A stretch of DNA of 7,534 nucleotides from Candidatus Sifarchaeum marinoarchaea (GCA_016294985.1 JAECRW010000071.1:1-7534); one strand, 5' to 3'. Counted from the first letter of the stretch, positions 1-7,158 are shown. Notes: a model not told the origin generated them from the sequence alone. A program made the numbers and translations.

Positions 1-41
1 TTGAACTTGTTTTAATTAGCCGCCTTAGGCAATCGAAATCC

Positions 42-60
42 TTTTTTAAGTTTTTTTTTA
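42..60 (+). terminator. T-tract terminator of an upstream plus-strand gene
   Basis: Two T runs, six T at 42-47 and nine T at 51-59, match the oligo-T signals at which archaeal RNA polymerase terminates. A weak GCC-TTA-GGC hairpin lies just upstream, near 22-30. The gene that would end here is outside the window: the first bases read open for only a few codons in any frame and I could not recognise a protein. Confidence 0.4.
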
Positions 61-216
61 TTTGAAATTTACACAAAACGATAGAACTATTATGGTTTCT
101 CTATCCTCTAAGAGAATTTAAATTGTTGCAAATTTATGAATTTCAAGTTATAGACTAGTAGACTGTACATCTTGGATTGATGATGTGATAAGATAAAAGT
201 GCGCGCACGAATTAAG
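61..216. other. Intergenic stretch with no recognised gene
   Basis: Together with the flanking signals, the first 322 bases hold no convincing gene. The stretch is AT-rich with frequent stops in all frames, and I see no tRNA-like cloverleaf, repeat array or conserved protein segment. It separates an unseen upstream gene from the ESCRT-III promoter. Confidence 0.5.
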
Positions 217-232
217 AAAAGAGATTTATAAC
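215..232 (+). promoter_or_regulatory. Putative BRE/TATA promoter of the ESCRT-III gene
   Basis: A purine-rich stretch resembling a TFB-recognition element (about 215-223) runs into ATTTATAAC at 224-232, a good archaeal TATA box. Transcription would be expected about 25 bases downstream, near 250-257, giving a leader of roughly 65-70 bases before the ESCRT-III start. The element is called by eye from consensus and spacing only. Confidence 0.45.
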
Positions 233-309
233 TAGAAGTTACAATCATTAATGAGAGTATAACGGGATATCAAAAATCAATGCTGTGTCCCATACTTCGT
301 CGTCCAGAT

Positions 310-316
310 GAGGTGG
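310..316 (+). promoter_or_regulatory. Shine-Dalgarno GAGGTGG that decides the ESCRT-III start
   Basis: GAGGTGG at 310-316 is a strong match to the archaeal anti-Shine-Dalgarno sequence. It overlaps the ATG at 308 and so cannot serve that codon. It lies about seven bases before the in-frame TTG at 323, which is ideal spacing, so translation probably begins at the TTG. Confidence 0.55.
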
Positions 317-322
317 AATTTA

Positions 323-991
323 TTGCCAAAGTTTCTTGAAAAGTTGTTTGGAAAAAAGAAAGTTACCCCACAAAAAACTGTAGCGGTCCTTCGCCGTACG
401 ATAAATAAACTAAATGTTACAGCTACAAAGTATAAGCGGCAATCTGACGAACAGAGAGTTATGGCGAAAGAGTTCTTGAAAGCAGGAAATAAAGTTGCAG
501 CCAAACAAGCCCTTATGCGTCGTCAACTCTATCTAAAACAGATGAACACAACTTACAATAAAGTCTTCAACCTGCAACGAACTATTTCTGCCCTTGAGAC
601 AGCAGGTTCTAACATTGATGTTGCAAACGCTATGGAAGAGGCGGATGTTGCTATACAAGATGCGCTTAAGGCAGCCTCACCCGAAAGGATAGAGAAAACT
701 ATGCTTCGTAGCCAGGAAGGAATAGAACGCATCACGATGACTGATGAAATCCTAGGAGATACAAGTTTTGCAGAAAGTGAATTGGAATTTGAAGAAGAAG
801 CAGGACTTGATGCAGAAATGGAAGCACTCATGGGAGAACTTTCTATAGAATCAGAATCAGAATTACCTGATATCACAGGCCCTATCGATGTAGAACCGAT
901 CCCTGAAAAAGAAAAGCCAGAAAAGAAAAAGGCAGATACAAAAGAACTGGAAAAACTGCGAAAGGAATTGGAACGCGAGCTTGGTGGATAA
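323..991 (+). CDS. ESCRT-III (Snf7/CHMP4-like) membrane-remodelling protein
   Basis: This is a Snf7-family ESCRT-III subunit of the CHMP4-7 (Vps20/32/60) type. The family forms cytosolic polymers that constrict and cut membranes and are disassembled by the AAA ATPase Vps4. The product is about 222 residues, close to human CHMP4. It starts PKFLEKLFGKKK, like the CHMP4 N-terminal amphipathic helix before a basic core. A basic helical hairpin (about 15-100) is followed by helices rich in A, E and Q (about 100-142). Then comes an acidic segment (ELEFEEEAGLDAEMEALMGEL, about 152-174) that matches CHMP4 helix 5. A proline-rich stretch (about 181-202) and a leucine-spaced terminal helix (KELEKLRKELEREL) sit where MIM motifs bind Vps4. 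There is no winged helix as in CdvB. The TTG start is preferred for its Shine-Dalgarno and CHMP4-like N-terminus; ATG at 308 would add five residues. Vps4 and other ESCRT genes are absent from the window. Confidence 0.88.
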   Translation: MPKFLEKLFGKKKVTPQKTVAVLRRTINKLNVTATKYKRQSDEQRVMAKEFLKAGNKVAAKQALMRRQLYLKQMNTTYNKVFNLQRTISALETAGSNIDVANAMEEADVAIQDALKAASPERIEKTMLRSQEGIERITMTDEILGDTSFAESELEFEEEAGLDAEMEALMGELSIESESELPDITGPIDVEPIPEKEKPEKKKADTKELEKLRKELERELGG

Positions 992-1015
992 ACGCATATA
1001 TACAATATGGTAGAC

Positions 1016-1022
1016 TTTTTTT
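1016..1022 (+). terminator. T7 tract terminator after ESCRT-III
   Basis: Seven consecutive T, 25 bases after the ESCRT-III stop codon, fit an archaeal intrinsic terminator. The 89-base gap separates two convergent genes, so this signal would also limit read-through into the antisense of the zinc-finger gene. Confidence 0.5.
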
Positions 1023-1080
1023 ATTTCTTATATTAAATTATAGACGTAGAGATAATCACTCCTAACATTAAAGAGATTAC

Positions 1081-2577
1081 TTATCTTTGTGTTCCATTCA
1101 GTTCGTCTAATTTTGTATCTATCGCGTATAATTCTCCAGTTAAAGAGCGAATTTCATTTAAGTAAAACTCCTTAGGTATGCGCGCCGCTTTGAATTTTAC
1201 CTCTAGTGCTTCGATGGTTCTTAACAAGGCGTATTTCTCTCGTCTTAATGCATCAATCTTTTTGAGTAAGGCAGGATTCATCGATTTATTCCTTATTCCT
1301 GGAATAAGTCTAGGTCGTATTCCTCTTTGCGATCTAATAAGAAAGCGTGGTCTTACAGTAAACAACTGAGGATATCTGCTATGTAATAATCCTTGAATGT
1401 CTCCATCTACCTTGCGTTTAATGTCAGCTAAAGATACCGCACATCGCCTTAAATCTTCTGTAAGGCTTTCTCTAACGCAATGGCGTTTCCAGTCTTTTAT
1501 AAACTCAACATGCTTAACAAGTGTTGCAAGAGTTTTCTTGTCTCCTGAAAATTTTACTGTTCCATTCATCGTCTTAAGAAGTGCCTTCCTCGAAAGGATA
1601 CCTTTATCCACTTTGCAATCAACAATTTTTGAAATAGGCAGCTCAAAGAATCTTATAGCAGATTTAGACACAAGACCCCTTTTCCCAACACATATTATTC
1701 GCTTATTTGTAAAGAATAAATGTCCACGACCTGTTTTTACTTGTAAAGATGATGAACTCCCTGTACAATCAATTTCAGGAAGAGTGCAAAAGGGTACTTC
1801 TTTCAACATAAGATTAAGTATATCCTTCCAATCTTCAAAACGTTCCCTATAGAAGTCAAGAATATTTAACGAGCCTTCAAGTTCAGCGAACAGTTCAATA
1901 TAACGCTCCAAGAATTTATCGATGCTTCTTCTGTAAAGTGAATTTTCCAATTCAATTGTTTCTAGCTTTTCCATGTATTCCTTGAATTTATAGGGATTAA
2001 TTTGCTTCTTATTCGAAAAATCAAGCACATATTGTCTTAGGATACTTAAATAGTGACTTTCTCTCTCAAGAACCTTCTGTTTTATAATGTCAAACGCTAG
2101 ATATGCCTCTAAAAGTTTTTCCTCTAGAAAAGGATATATAACATAACCCTGCTTACGTAGCGCTAACACACGATCTCTATACCAATCCATTTTCTTTACA
2201 AATGGATATAATATGTCTAGAGCTATCATCACTTGCTTGCCAAATTCTTGATATTGTGTGTATAGATAATTTTGATACTTGGAAATATTCTCAAAACTTT
2301 TTTTCTCACAAGCCGGACATAATTGGGTCTTTTTTTTCCCTGTTTTGATTTTTGATGATCTACAATCCAAGCATATTACTTTAAGAGTCTCCTGATAGTC
2401 TCTTTTCTCTTTCAGTTCACGAAGGTCTGTTGAATAGCATTCACTACAAAAATTATAGTTACGAACCTCAATATGAGCACAATTCTCGCAAAAAAGCGAT
2501 TTGCATTCCAAACAGAAATATAATGCTCTTGGTTTTTTGCAAAATGTACATAGTATACGCTCTTCTTGTTCTTCCAT
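1081..2577 (-). CDS. Zinc-finger, helical and PH/GRAM-like domain protein
   Basis: No named family is recognised, but the architecture is readable. Numbering is from the GTG at 2664. Residues 39-76 hold CxxC pairs at 39/42, 51/54, 59/62 (plus H64) and 73/76, a B-box/RING-like zinc cluster. A zinc ribbon follows, with C98/C101 and C116/C119. Residues about 125-290 are charged and helical, probably coiled coil. Residues about 305-392 (GHLFFTNKRIICVGKRG, then beta-rich segments and helix TLVKHVEFIKDW) resemble bacterial-type PH/GRAM domains, which often bind membranes. About 464-523 is a terminal coiled coil. There is no signal peptide or membrane helix, so a cytosolic membrane-associated adaptor is inferred. 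The start at ATG 2577 (498 residues) is preferred because AAGGTGG lies eight bases upstream; the GTG at 2664 has no ribosome site. It is tail-to-tail with ESCRT-III and downstream of the GT2 gene on the same strand. Confidence 0.75.
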   Translation of the reverse strand: MEEQEERILCTFCKKPRALYFCLECKSLFCENCAHIEVRNYNFCSECYSTDLRELKEKRDYQETLKVICLDCRSSKIKTGKKKTQLCPACEKKSFENISKYQNYLYTQYQEFGKQVMIALDILYPFVKKMDWYRDRVLALRKQGYVIYPFLEEKLLEAYLAFDIIKQKVLERESHYLSILRQYVLDFSNKKQINPYKFKEYMEKLETIELENSLYRRSIDKFLERYIELFAELEGSLNILDFYRERFEDWKDILNLMLKEVPFCTLPEIDCTGSSSSLQVKTGRGHLFFTNKRIICVGKRGLVSKSAIRFFELPISKIVDCKVDKGILSRKALLKTMNGTVKFSGDKKTLATLVKHVEFIKDWKRHCVRESLTEDLRRCAVSLADIKRKVDGDIQGLLHSRYPQLFTVRPRFLIRSQRGIRPRLIPGIRNKSMNPALLKKIDALRREKYALLRTIEALEVKFKAARIPKEFYLNEIRSLTGELYAIDTKLDELNGTQR

Positions 2578-2585
2578 GTAGCTTG

Positions 2586-2592
2586 CCACCTT
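2586..2592 (-). promoter_or_regulatory. Shine-Dalgarno AAGGTGG of the zinc-finger gene
   Basis: Read on the minus strand, AAGGTGG ends eight bases before the ATG at 2577. It favours that ATG over the GTG at 2664. AT-rich TATA-like stretches (about 2630-2637 and 2592-2605) lie in the 139-base gap after the GT2 gene, so the gene may have its own promoter as well as any read-through. Confidence 0.45.
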
Positions 2593-2716
2593 TTTATATC
2601 TTATATTCTCTTCTTGGATGGAAACCTCATTTATTTTGGTATCATCGAGATATTGTGTCGGCACGAATAAGCAAAATTAATTCTATGTCGGAATTCTATA
2701 CCGTTTATTCCAAATA

Positions 2717-3409
2717 TCAGAGTATTTGACGCATTTTGAGAAGAGCAAATAGCATGTTAAGCGTACTCGTAAGTGGGTTTATTTTAGTCTTTCCTTTCTT
2801 CCGTTGAAGAAACTCAACAGGAAATTCATCAATCTGATATCCATGTCGTGCGGCTCTAACAAGAAATTCTACATCCCATGCCCATCCATCAGTTACAAAG
2901 AAGACTTTTTTCGCGACTTCTTTTTTCATTACCTTTAGTCCAGCCTGTGTGTCCCATTGCAAATGGAATAAAAGCTTGAGTAGTAGATTAAAAAAAGTGC
3001 CAAGAATTCGTCGATAAGGTGGATCTTGTCTTATTCTCTTTGCATTTACAATAGCAAGATCTTTCTTAATTAAGTAATTGAGCATCTCTGGTATTCTCCG
3101 TGGGAGGTATTGAAGATCTGCATCGATAATGGCAACATAATCACAAGAAGAGACATAAGAGAAACCATCTCGTATTGCAGAACCCTTTCCAGATTTTTTT
3201 CGATGAATTGCAGTAATAGGAATACCAAGATGTGAGTAAGCCTTTTTTGCCGCCTGAATTGTCTTTGTGGAAACGCTATCGTCAATGATAATAACGTCAA
3301 AGTCATATTGGTGAAGCGCTTTGTGAATTGCCAGGGCAAGCGGCATCATATTTTCTGCCTCGTCTTTTGTGGGAATGATCACCGATACCTTGCCCTGTTT
3401 TTGCACCAT
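2717..3409 (-). CDS. GT2 glycosyltransferase, ALG5/DPM1-like (polyprenyl-phosphate sugar synthase)
   Basis: This is a GT-A fold family 2 glycosyltransferase of the dolichyl-phosphate mannose/glucose synthase group. Such enzymes move a sugar from a nucleotide donor to polyprenyl phosphate on the cytosolic membrane face. Visible motifs are VSVIIPTKDEAEN (8-20), the donor-site IIIDDS (40-45), KSGKGSAIRDGF (72-83), the metal-binding D96-x-D98 in IIDADLQ, DTQAGLKVMKKE (153-164) and GWAWDVEFLVRAARHGYQIDEFPV (175-198). The DTQxGxK and DVEFL motifs resemble ALG5 (glucosyl) more than DPM1 (mannosyl), but the sugar cannot be read from sequence. At 230 residues it is just the catalytic domain, with no C-terminal membrane helices. 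GAGGT lies four bases before the ATG and seven before the next codon, GTG, so the start could be either. It is divergent from the GT-C-like gene and co-directional with the zinc-finger gene. Confidence 0.85.
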   Translation of the reverse strand: MVQKQGKVSVIIPTKDEAENMMPLALAIHKALHQYDFDVIIIDDSVSTKTIQAAKKAYSHLGIPITAIHRKKSGKGSAIRDGFSYVSSCDYVAIIDADLQYLPRRIPEMLNYLIKKDLAIVNAKRIRQDPPYRRILGTFFNLLLKLLFHLQWDTQAGLKVMKKEVAKKVFFVTDGWAWDVEFLVRAARHGYQIDEFPVEFLQRKKGKTKINPLTSTLNMLFALLKMRQIL

Positions 3410-3457
3410 TTGAACCTCATTTTTAATTCAATTATTTGGTTAGAGAATACCAATGCG

Positions 3458-3466
3458 ATTTATAAG
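3458..3466. promoter_or_regulatory. Near-palindromic TATA element between divergent genes
   Basis: ATTTATAAG on the plus strand reads CTTATAAAT on the minus strand, so one element can act as a TATA box in either direction. Expected plus-strand initiation is near 3487, leaving a 30-odd base leader to the GT-C-like gene. Expected minus-strand initiation is near 3433, about 24 bases before the GT2 start. No other good TATA candidate is seen in this 111-base gap. Confidence 0.4.
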
Positions 3467-3520
3467 AACAAGAATTCCTATTCATCAATCACAAACGAAT
3501 AAAGGTGTGACTTTCCGAAG

Positions 3521-5737
3521 ATGGTGCCCCCATATAAATCTGCCCGTTATTTAATTATTACATATTGGGATATAATCGCAGTTAGCCTCGCCTTTGTTTC
3601 TATCGTTGTAAATATTCCTATTTTACGATCTATTTTAGGCTGTATGCTGGTTCTGTTCTTCCCTGGTTATTCACTCTATGGAATTCTGCTAGGAAGAAGG
3701 CATAATCTTTTAGAGAAATTTACATTCTCGATGGTTTTAAGTATTCCCATTTCCTGTACTGTAGGATTCCTTGTAGGACTGTTTTCTTTCAATATACTTC
3801 CAATTACATTAACTTTGTCAATTCTATCTTTATGTGGCATTATGATTGGAAAAAAAAGTACAATAAATCAGGAAACAAATGATGAAATAACGCTTAACAG
3901 TATAGATAAATTTCTCCTTGGAATATTCATTCTTATTTTGGTTCTTATTGTGGGCATACCACATCTGCGGTTAGGGGCACCTTCAGTCAATGGATATATG
4001 TTTTCAGCCCCGTGGCAAAGGCAGGACGTCTTTTGGCATATCGCTCTCTCTGAAGAAATAATGAAAGGGGTTCCACCTGGGAATCCCTATTTTGCTGGGG
4101 CAAGCTTTGTCGTATATACATGGTTTTTTCATCTACACTTCGCTTTAACATCTCTGGTTTCTGGCATTCCTATTCTAACCCTCTTTCGTATCCTCCCCAC
4201 ATTACACGTGCTTCTGTTTGCCTTAGCGTGTTTCTTTTTCGTTCTAAGAGGTTTTCAGAATGTTAAAATAGCACTCTCTGCAGCATTTTTCTGTACGCTT
4301 TCTAATGAGCTGGGGTGGCTTCGCTTTATCAGGGACCTTATAGTCAGTTCGGGAACAAATGATCCAATCGGGCTCATAAACCTCAATAGGGGTTACTTTG
4401 GAGGGCACTGGCATGGTAATGTTTTTCCGATTATCGAATATTTTTTCACACCACAACCTCAAGCAGTTGGATTTATTCTCTTAATTACCACTTTGTATTT
4501 CCTGCGCATGACATTAAAGTATCAAGACATAAGATACGTGAGCGTCACTGGATTTCTTCTAGGTAACTTAGCGCTTACCCATGGACTCACATTTATCGCT
4601 GTATGTACGATTATGGGAGGGGTGTTTATAGCAAAGATATTGCTAAAACAGCCTACCAGCAAAAGTCAACTTTTTCCATTTATAGCAATGTTAACTATCT
4701 TTGGCATCGGGGTCGCACTTAGTGCAGTAATACTTCTACCACTTCGGGTGCTCTCGCCAAGTATAATTCTTCAGCCGTTTCAGATATATACATGGGTTTC
4801 TGTGATCCATATACCACGAATAGTTGGAATAATGGGCGTTTTTGCCTTAATTGGCTTATTCTTCAGTTTTAAAAGACGGAGTGATTTTGATATACTTTTA
4901 CTCTCGTGGATTATCTCGATTTTCATAATTGCAAATCTACTTTTTATCCAAGATCCTTATGGACAGGGATGGGATATCTTACGTTTTGTAGATTTCATGT
5001 TAATTCCTTTAGGAATACTAGCAGGTAACGGATTAGTTGTTTTTGTACAAGAATTGCAGAAACGCCTATCACAATTCAATTTTCTTCCACATATTACAAA
5101 AAGCACGATAGGGATTATTGTCATATTATTGCTCACTGTGAGTTCTTGTTTGTCTATTTTAATGTCCGTCTACTACACCACCCCCGCGTTTTATGTCTCT
5201 CACAACGAGATAGACGCGATGGATTGGATACAGGAAAACACCGAAAAAGAAGCGATCTTCATCTGTAACTACGATTTTTATGAAATCGCTGTTCTTGCCA
5301 AGAGGCAAACCGTTTTTGCTAATCCACGATTTATGTCTCAATATAAGATGGATATCAATGATCGAATGAACGATATTGATGCATTCTATACAACCTTAGA
5401 TCAAAGCATTGTCAAGGCGATCGTTCAAAAATATGATATCGGATACGTCTATGTTGGTAGAAGTGAAATTGCAGCTTATTCAACACGAGGGTTTGAAAAG
5501 TTCGATAATTGGCAAAATTTATTCATTAAGGTTTATGAACAATCTGGAATAAGCATATATCGCATTAATGACTATAAAGACGGTAATATAGTGGTTCAAT
5601 GGGATGGTGCTTTAGATTCAACAGTAATTCAGCAATTTTATATCGGTGTGATTCTGTATCTAATTGGACTTTTTATATGCGTCGTGTTTCTGTTCCCAAA
5701 AAAAATTCGAGAGCAGATACGTCATTTTAGAGACTAA
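3521..5737 (+). CDS. Multi-pass membrane protein, GT-C glycosyltransferase-like
   Basis: A 738-residue protein with about a dozen membrane segments (for example near 10-32, 36-58, 68-90, 93-110, 130-147, 313-330, 338-372, 384-408, 433-450, 456-475, 526-550 and 703-725). The N-terminus (ILGCMLVLFFPGYSLYGILLGRR, then a long hydrophobic stretch) resembles DUF1616-type archaeal membrane proteins. At 164-206, WQRQDVFWHIALSEEI, PGNPYFAGASFVVYTWFFH looks like the first extracytoplasmic loop of GT-C enzymes, where an acidic residue (here D169) is catalytic. GHWHGNVFPIIEYFFTPQPQ (295-314) fits another loop. A soluble domain follows (about 556-690) with YVYVG at 642-646, as in archaeal PMT/DUF2298-like proteins. 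It probably uses lipid-linked sugars at the outer face of the membrane, supplied by enzymes like the divergent GT2. The acceptor is unknown. AAAGGTG lies 13 bases before the ATG, a rather long spacing. Confidence 0.72.
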   Translation: MVPPYKSARYLIITYWDIIAVSLAFVSIVVNIPILRSILGCMLVLFFPGYSLYGILLGRRHNLLEKFTFSMVLSIPISCTVGFLVGLFSFNILPITLTLSILSLCGIMIGKKSTINQETNDEITLNSIDKFLLGIFILILVLIVGIPHLRLGAPSVNGYMFSAPWQRQDVFWHIALSEEIMKGVPPGNPYFAGASFVVYTWFFHLHFALTSLVSGIPILTLFRILPTLHVLLFALACFFFVLRGFQNVKIALSAAFFCTLSNELGWLRFIRDLIVSSGTNDPIGLINLNRGYFGGHWHGNVFPIIEYFFTPQPQAVGFILLITTLYFLRMTLKYQDIRYVSVTGFLLGNLALTHGLTFIAVCTIMGGVFIAKILLKQPTSKSQLFPFIAMLTIFGIGVALSAVILLPLRVLSPSIILQPFQIYTWVSVIHIPRIVGIMGVFALIGLFFSFKRRSDFDILLLSWIISIFIIANLLFIQDPYGQGWDILRFVDFMLIPLGILAGNGLVVFVQELQKRLSQFNFLPHITKSTIGIIVILLLTVSSCLSILMSVYYTTPAFYVSHNEIDAMDWIQENTEKEAIFICNYDFYEIAVLAKRQTVFANPRFMSQYKMDINDRMNDIDAFYTTLDQSIVKAIVQKYDIGYVYVGRSEIAAYSTRGFEKFDNWQNLFIKVYEQSGISIYRINDYKDGNIVVQWDGALDSTVIQQFYIGVILYLIGLFICVVFLFPKKIREQIRHFRD

Positions 5738-5751
5738 AAAAATCGTGTAGT

Positions 5752-5841
5752 GAAGAAAAGTTTTTTAAGAAATAATATCTTAGATCTCATTGTCCAGAGG
5801 AAAAGTTTTGAGAGATTACTATCTTTGCTTTTCACTGTTCA
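5752..5841 (+). repeat. Imperfect 45-nt direct repeat, two units
   Basis: Units at 5752-5796 and 5797-5841 start with GAAGAAAAGTTTT and GAGGAAAAGTTTT and end with TCATTGTCCA and TCACTGTTCA. With one-base gaps they agree at roughly three quarters of positions. A third, shorter start (AAGAAAAGC) follows at 5842. Neither unit reads as protein, and the role is unknown. Confidence 0.5.
5761..5766 (+). terminator. T6 tract after the GT-C-like gene
   Basis: Six T lie 24 bases after the stop codon, preceded by an A-rich stretch at 5736-5742 that could pair with them. This fits an archaeal termination signal, though a modest one. Confidence 0.35.
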
Positions 5842-5850
5842 AAGAAAAGC
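5827..5850 (+). other. Hairpin in the leader region of the helicase gene
   Basis: GCTTTTC (5827-5833) and GAAAAGC (5844-5850) are perfect 7-base inverted repeats around a 10-base loop. No T run follows, so it does not look like a terminator. It lies about 95 bases before the helicase start, near the end of the repeat region, and could be an RNA structure or a protein site. Confidence 0.4.
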
Positions 5851-5923
5851 TACTAAAGAGCAGAAAACGAGTTCTTGAAATACTGCTTTTCTAAATCATC
5901 AGTAATTAAGAAATTTGACTTGA

Positions 5924-5932
5924 TTATATATA
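5924..5932 (+). promoter_or_regulatory. TATA-like box of the helicase gene
   Basis: TTATATATA lies only about 12-20 bases before the ATG at 5944, slightly closer than the usual TATA-to-start distance even for a leaderless transcript. AAGAAATTT near 5909-5917 is an alternative. No Shine-Dalgarno precedes the ATG, so a leaderless or very short-leader mRNA is plausible. Confidence 0.3.
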
Positions 5933-5943
5933 GAGCTGTTATT

Positions 5944-7158
5944 ATGAAATTTAGCGATTTAAATGTAGAATCTAAAATTGTAGAGGCCCTTAGTATATAT
6001 GGGCTAGTAGAACCAACTGAAATTCAAATAGAGGCAATTCCGCTAATCCAAAAAGGTTTTGATGTGATAGGTCAATCAAAGACTGGTTCCGGTAAAACTG
6101 CTGCCTTTGCAGTTCCAATGCTGGAAAAAATCGATGAAAGAGTTAACAAACCTCAGGCTTTGGTTTTGTCACCAACTAGAGAATTAGCTCAGCAAATTGC
6201 AGAAGAATTTGTGAAGTTTTCAAGATTTAAGCGGGTGAATATAGTTTGTGTTTACGGCGGTGTCTCGCTAGAGCCCCAGATTAGGAAATTACAGCGAGCA
6301 CATATCGTTGTAGGGACACCCGGAAGAACCCTTGATCACATTCGACGAAAGACACTCGACCTAAGAAATGTAAAAATTTTTGTGCTTGATGAAATAGACC
6401 GCATGTTAGATATGGGTTTCATCGAGGATGTAGAGACTGTAATTCGTGCATTACCAAAAGAAAAAGAGCGACAAATGCTTTTCTTTGGTGCAACATTATC
6501 GAATGCTATTCTAAATCTTGCAAACAGATTTTCAAAAAATTTGGAATTCGTTCAGACAGAAACTCATGTTAGTGATACCCTTTTGAAACAATGTTATTAT
6601 GACGTAGATTTTCGACAGAAATTTTCATTGCTTGCTCATCTTTTGAAAAAAGAGAAAAAAAATAAAGTTATTGTGTTTTGTAACACACGCATTGAAGTGG
6701 ATCTTATAACCAGAAATCTAAAGAAGAATGGTTTCTTTAAATCGGCAGCAATACATGGAGGACTCACTCAGGCACGACGAAATAGAGTTATTCAAGATTT
6801 TCACGCCGGGAAATTTCAAGTACTAGTTGCTACGGATGTTGCAGGAAGAGGTTTAGATATTGATGATGTCAGCCTAATAGTCAATTATGACATCCCAAAA
6901 AACCCAGAGGATTACGTGAACAGAATTGGAAGGACTGCAAGAGCAGGAAATAAAGGAAAAGCAATTTCAATCCTTACAGAGAGAGATTATGAGCAATTCC
7001 AAAAAATAATGGTCTATGATTTACCCATAGAAAGATTAGAAGTGCCACAAATAAAGCGTTTGAAATTCGAAAGAGACGGTGTTGCTAAACGTCCTAGGAA
7101 GAAAAAAACACCTCGAACAATTGATGACAATCAAATTTACAGTAGTTATTGCCTTTAG
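5944..7158 (+). CDS. DEAD-box family ATP-dependent RNA helicase (DEID variant)
   Basis: This is a superfamily 2 RNA helicase of 404 residues, which unwinds or remodels RNA using ATP in the cytosol. All core motifs appear in order: Q motif (FSDLNVES to PTEIQ, 3-28), motif I SKTGSGKT (45-52), Ia PTRELAQQ (77-84), Ib TPGR (125-128), II DEID (149-152), III GAT (182-184), IV VIVFCNTR (242-249), V ATDVAGRGLD (296-305) and VI YVNRIGRTARAG (324-335). A short basic tail (KRPRKKKTPR, 382-391) could aid RNA binding. Motif II is DEID instead of DEAD and motif III GAT instead of SAT; the ATPase acidic residues are kept, so it is probably active. The ATG at 5944 is chosen because family members begin with a few residues then FxDLxL. 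An in-frame TTG at 5875 would add 23 unrelated residues. The exact cellular target is not predictable. Confidence 0.93.
   Translation: MKFSDLNVESKIVEALSIYGLVEPTEIQIEAIPLIQKGFDVIGQSKTGSGKTAAFAVPMLEKIDERVNKPQALVLSPTRELAQQIAEEFVKFSRFKRVNIVCVYGGVSLEPQIRKLQRAHIVVGTPGRTLDHIRRKTLDLRNVKIFVLDEIDRMLDMGFIEDVETVIRALPKEKERQMLFFGATLSNAILNLANRFSKNLEFVQTETHVSDTLLKQCYYDVDFRQKFSLLAHLLKKEKKNKVIVFCNTRIEVDLITRNLKKNGFFKSAAIHGGLTQARRNRVIQDFHAGKFQVLVATDVAGRGLDIDDVSLIVNYDIPKNPEDYVNRIGRTARAGNKGKAISILTERDYEQFQKIMVYDLPIERLEVPQIKRLKFERDGVAKRPRKKKTPRTIDDNQIYSSYCL

Noticed and set aside
323..991. CdvB-type crenarchaeal division protein
   Set aside because: It lacks the C-terminal winged helix of CdvB, and its acidic helix 5 and tail are CHMP4-like.
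553..1005. Minus-strand open frame rich in serine and alanine
   Set aside because: It is the antisense of the ESCRT-III gene; its composition follows from the acidic and lysine codons on the other strand.
1178..1852. Two plus-strand open frames (1178-1369 and 1397-1852)
   Set aside because: Both are antisense to the zinc-finger/PH-like gene, have no ribosome site and show no recognisable domain.
2430..2729. Plus-strand open frame of about 99 codons
   Set aside because: It is antisense to the Cys-rich N-terminus of the zinc-finger gene and has no ribosome binding site or recognisable fold.
3070..3339. Minus-strand frame inside the GT2 gene
   Set aside because: It lies in another frame of the same strand within a gene with clear GT2 motifs, so it is a frame shadow.
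4244..5341. Minus-strand frames (4244-4462 and 5159-5341) within the membrane protein gene
   Set aside because: Both are short, antisense to a clearly coding gene and without recognisable features.
5752..5850. CRISPR array
   Set aside because: The two units are adjacent with no spacers, only about three quarters identical, and no cas gene is present.
5875..5943. TTG at 5875 as the helicase start
   Set aside because: The added 23 residues match nothing in the helicase family, whose members begin close to the FxDL Q-motif region as in the ATG 5944 product.
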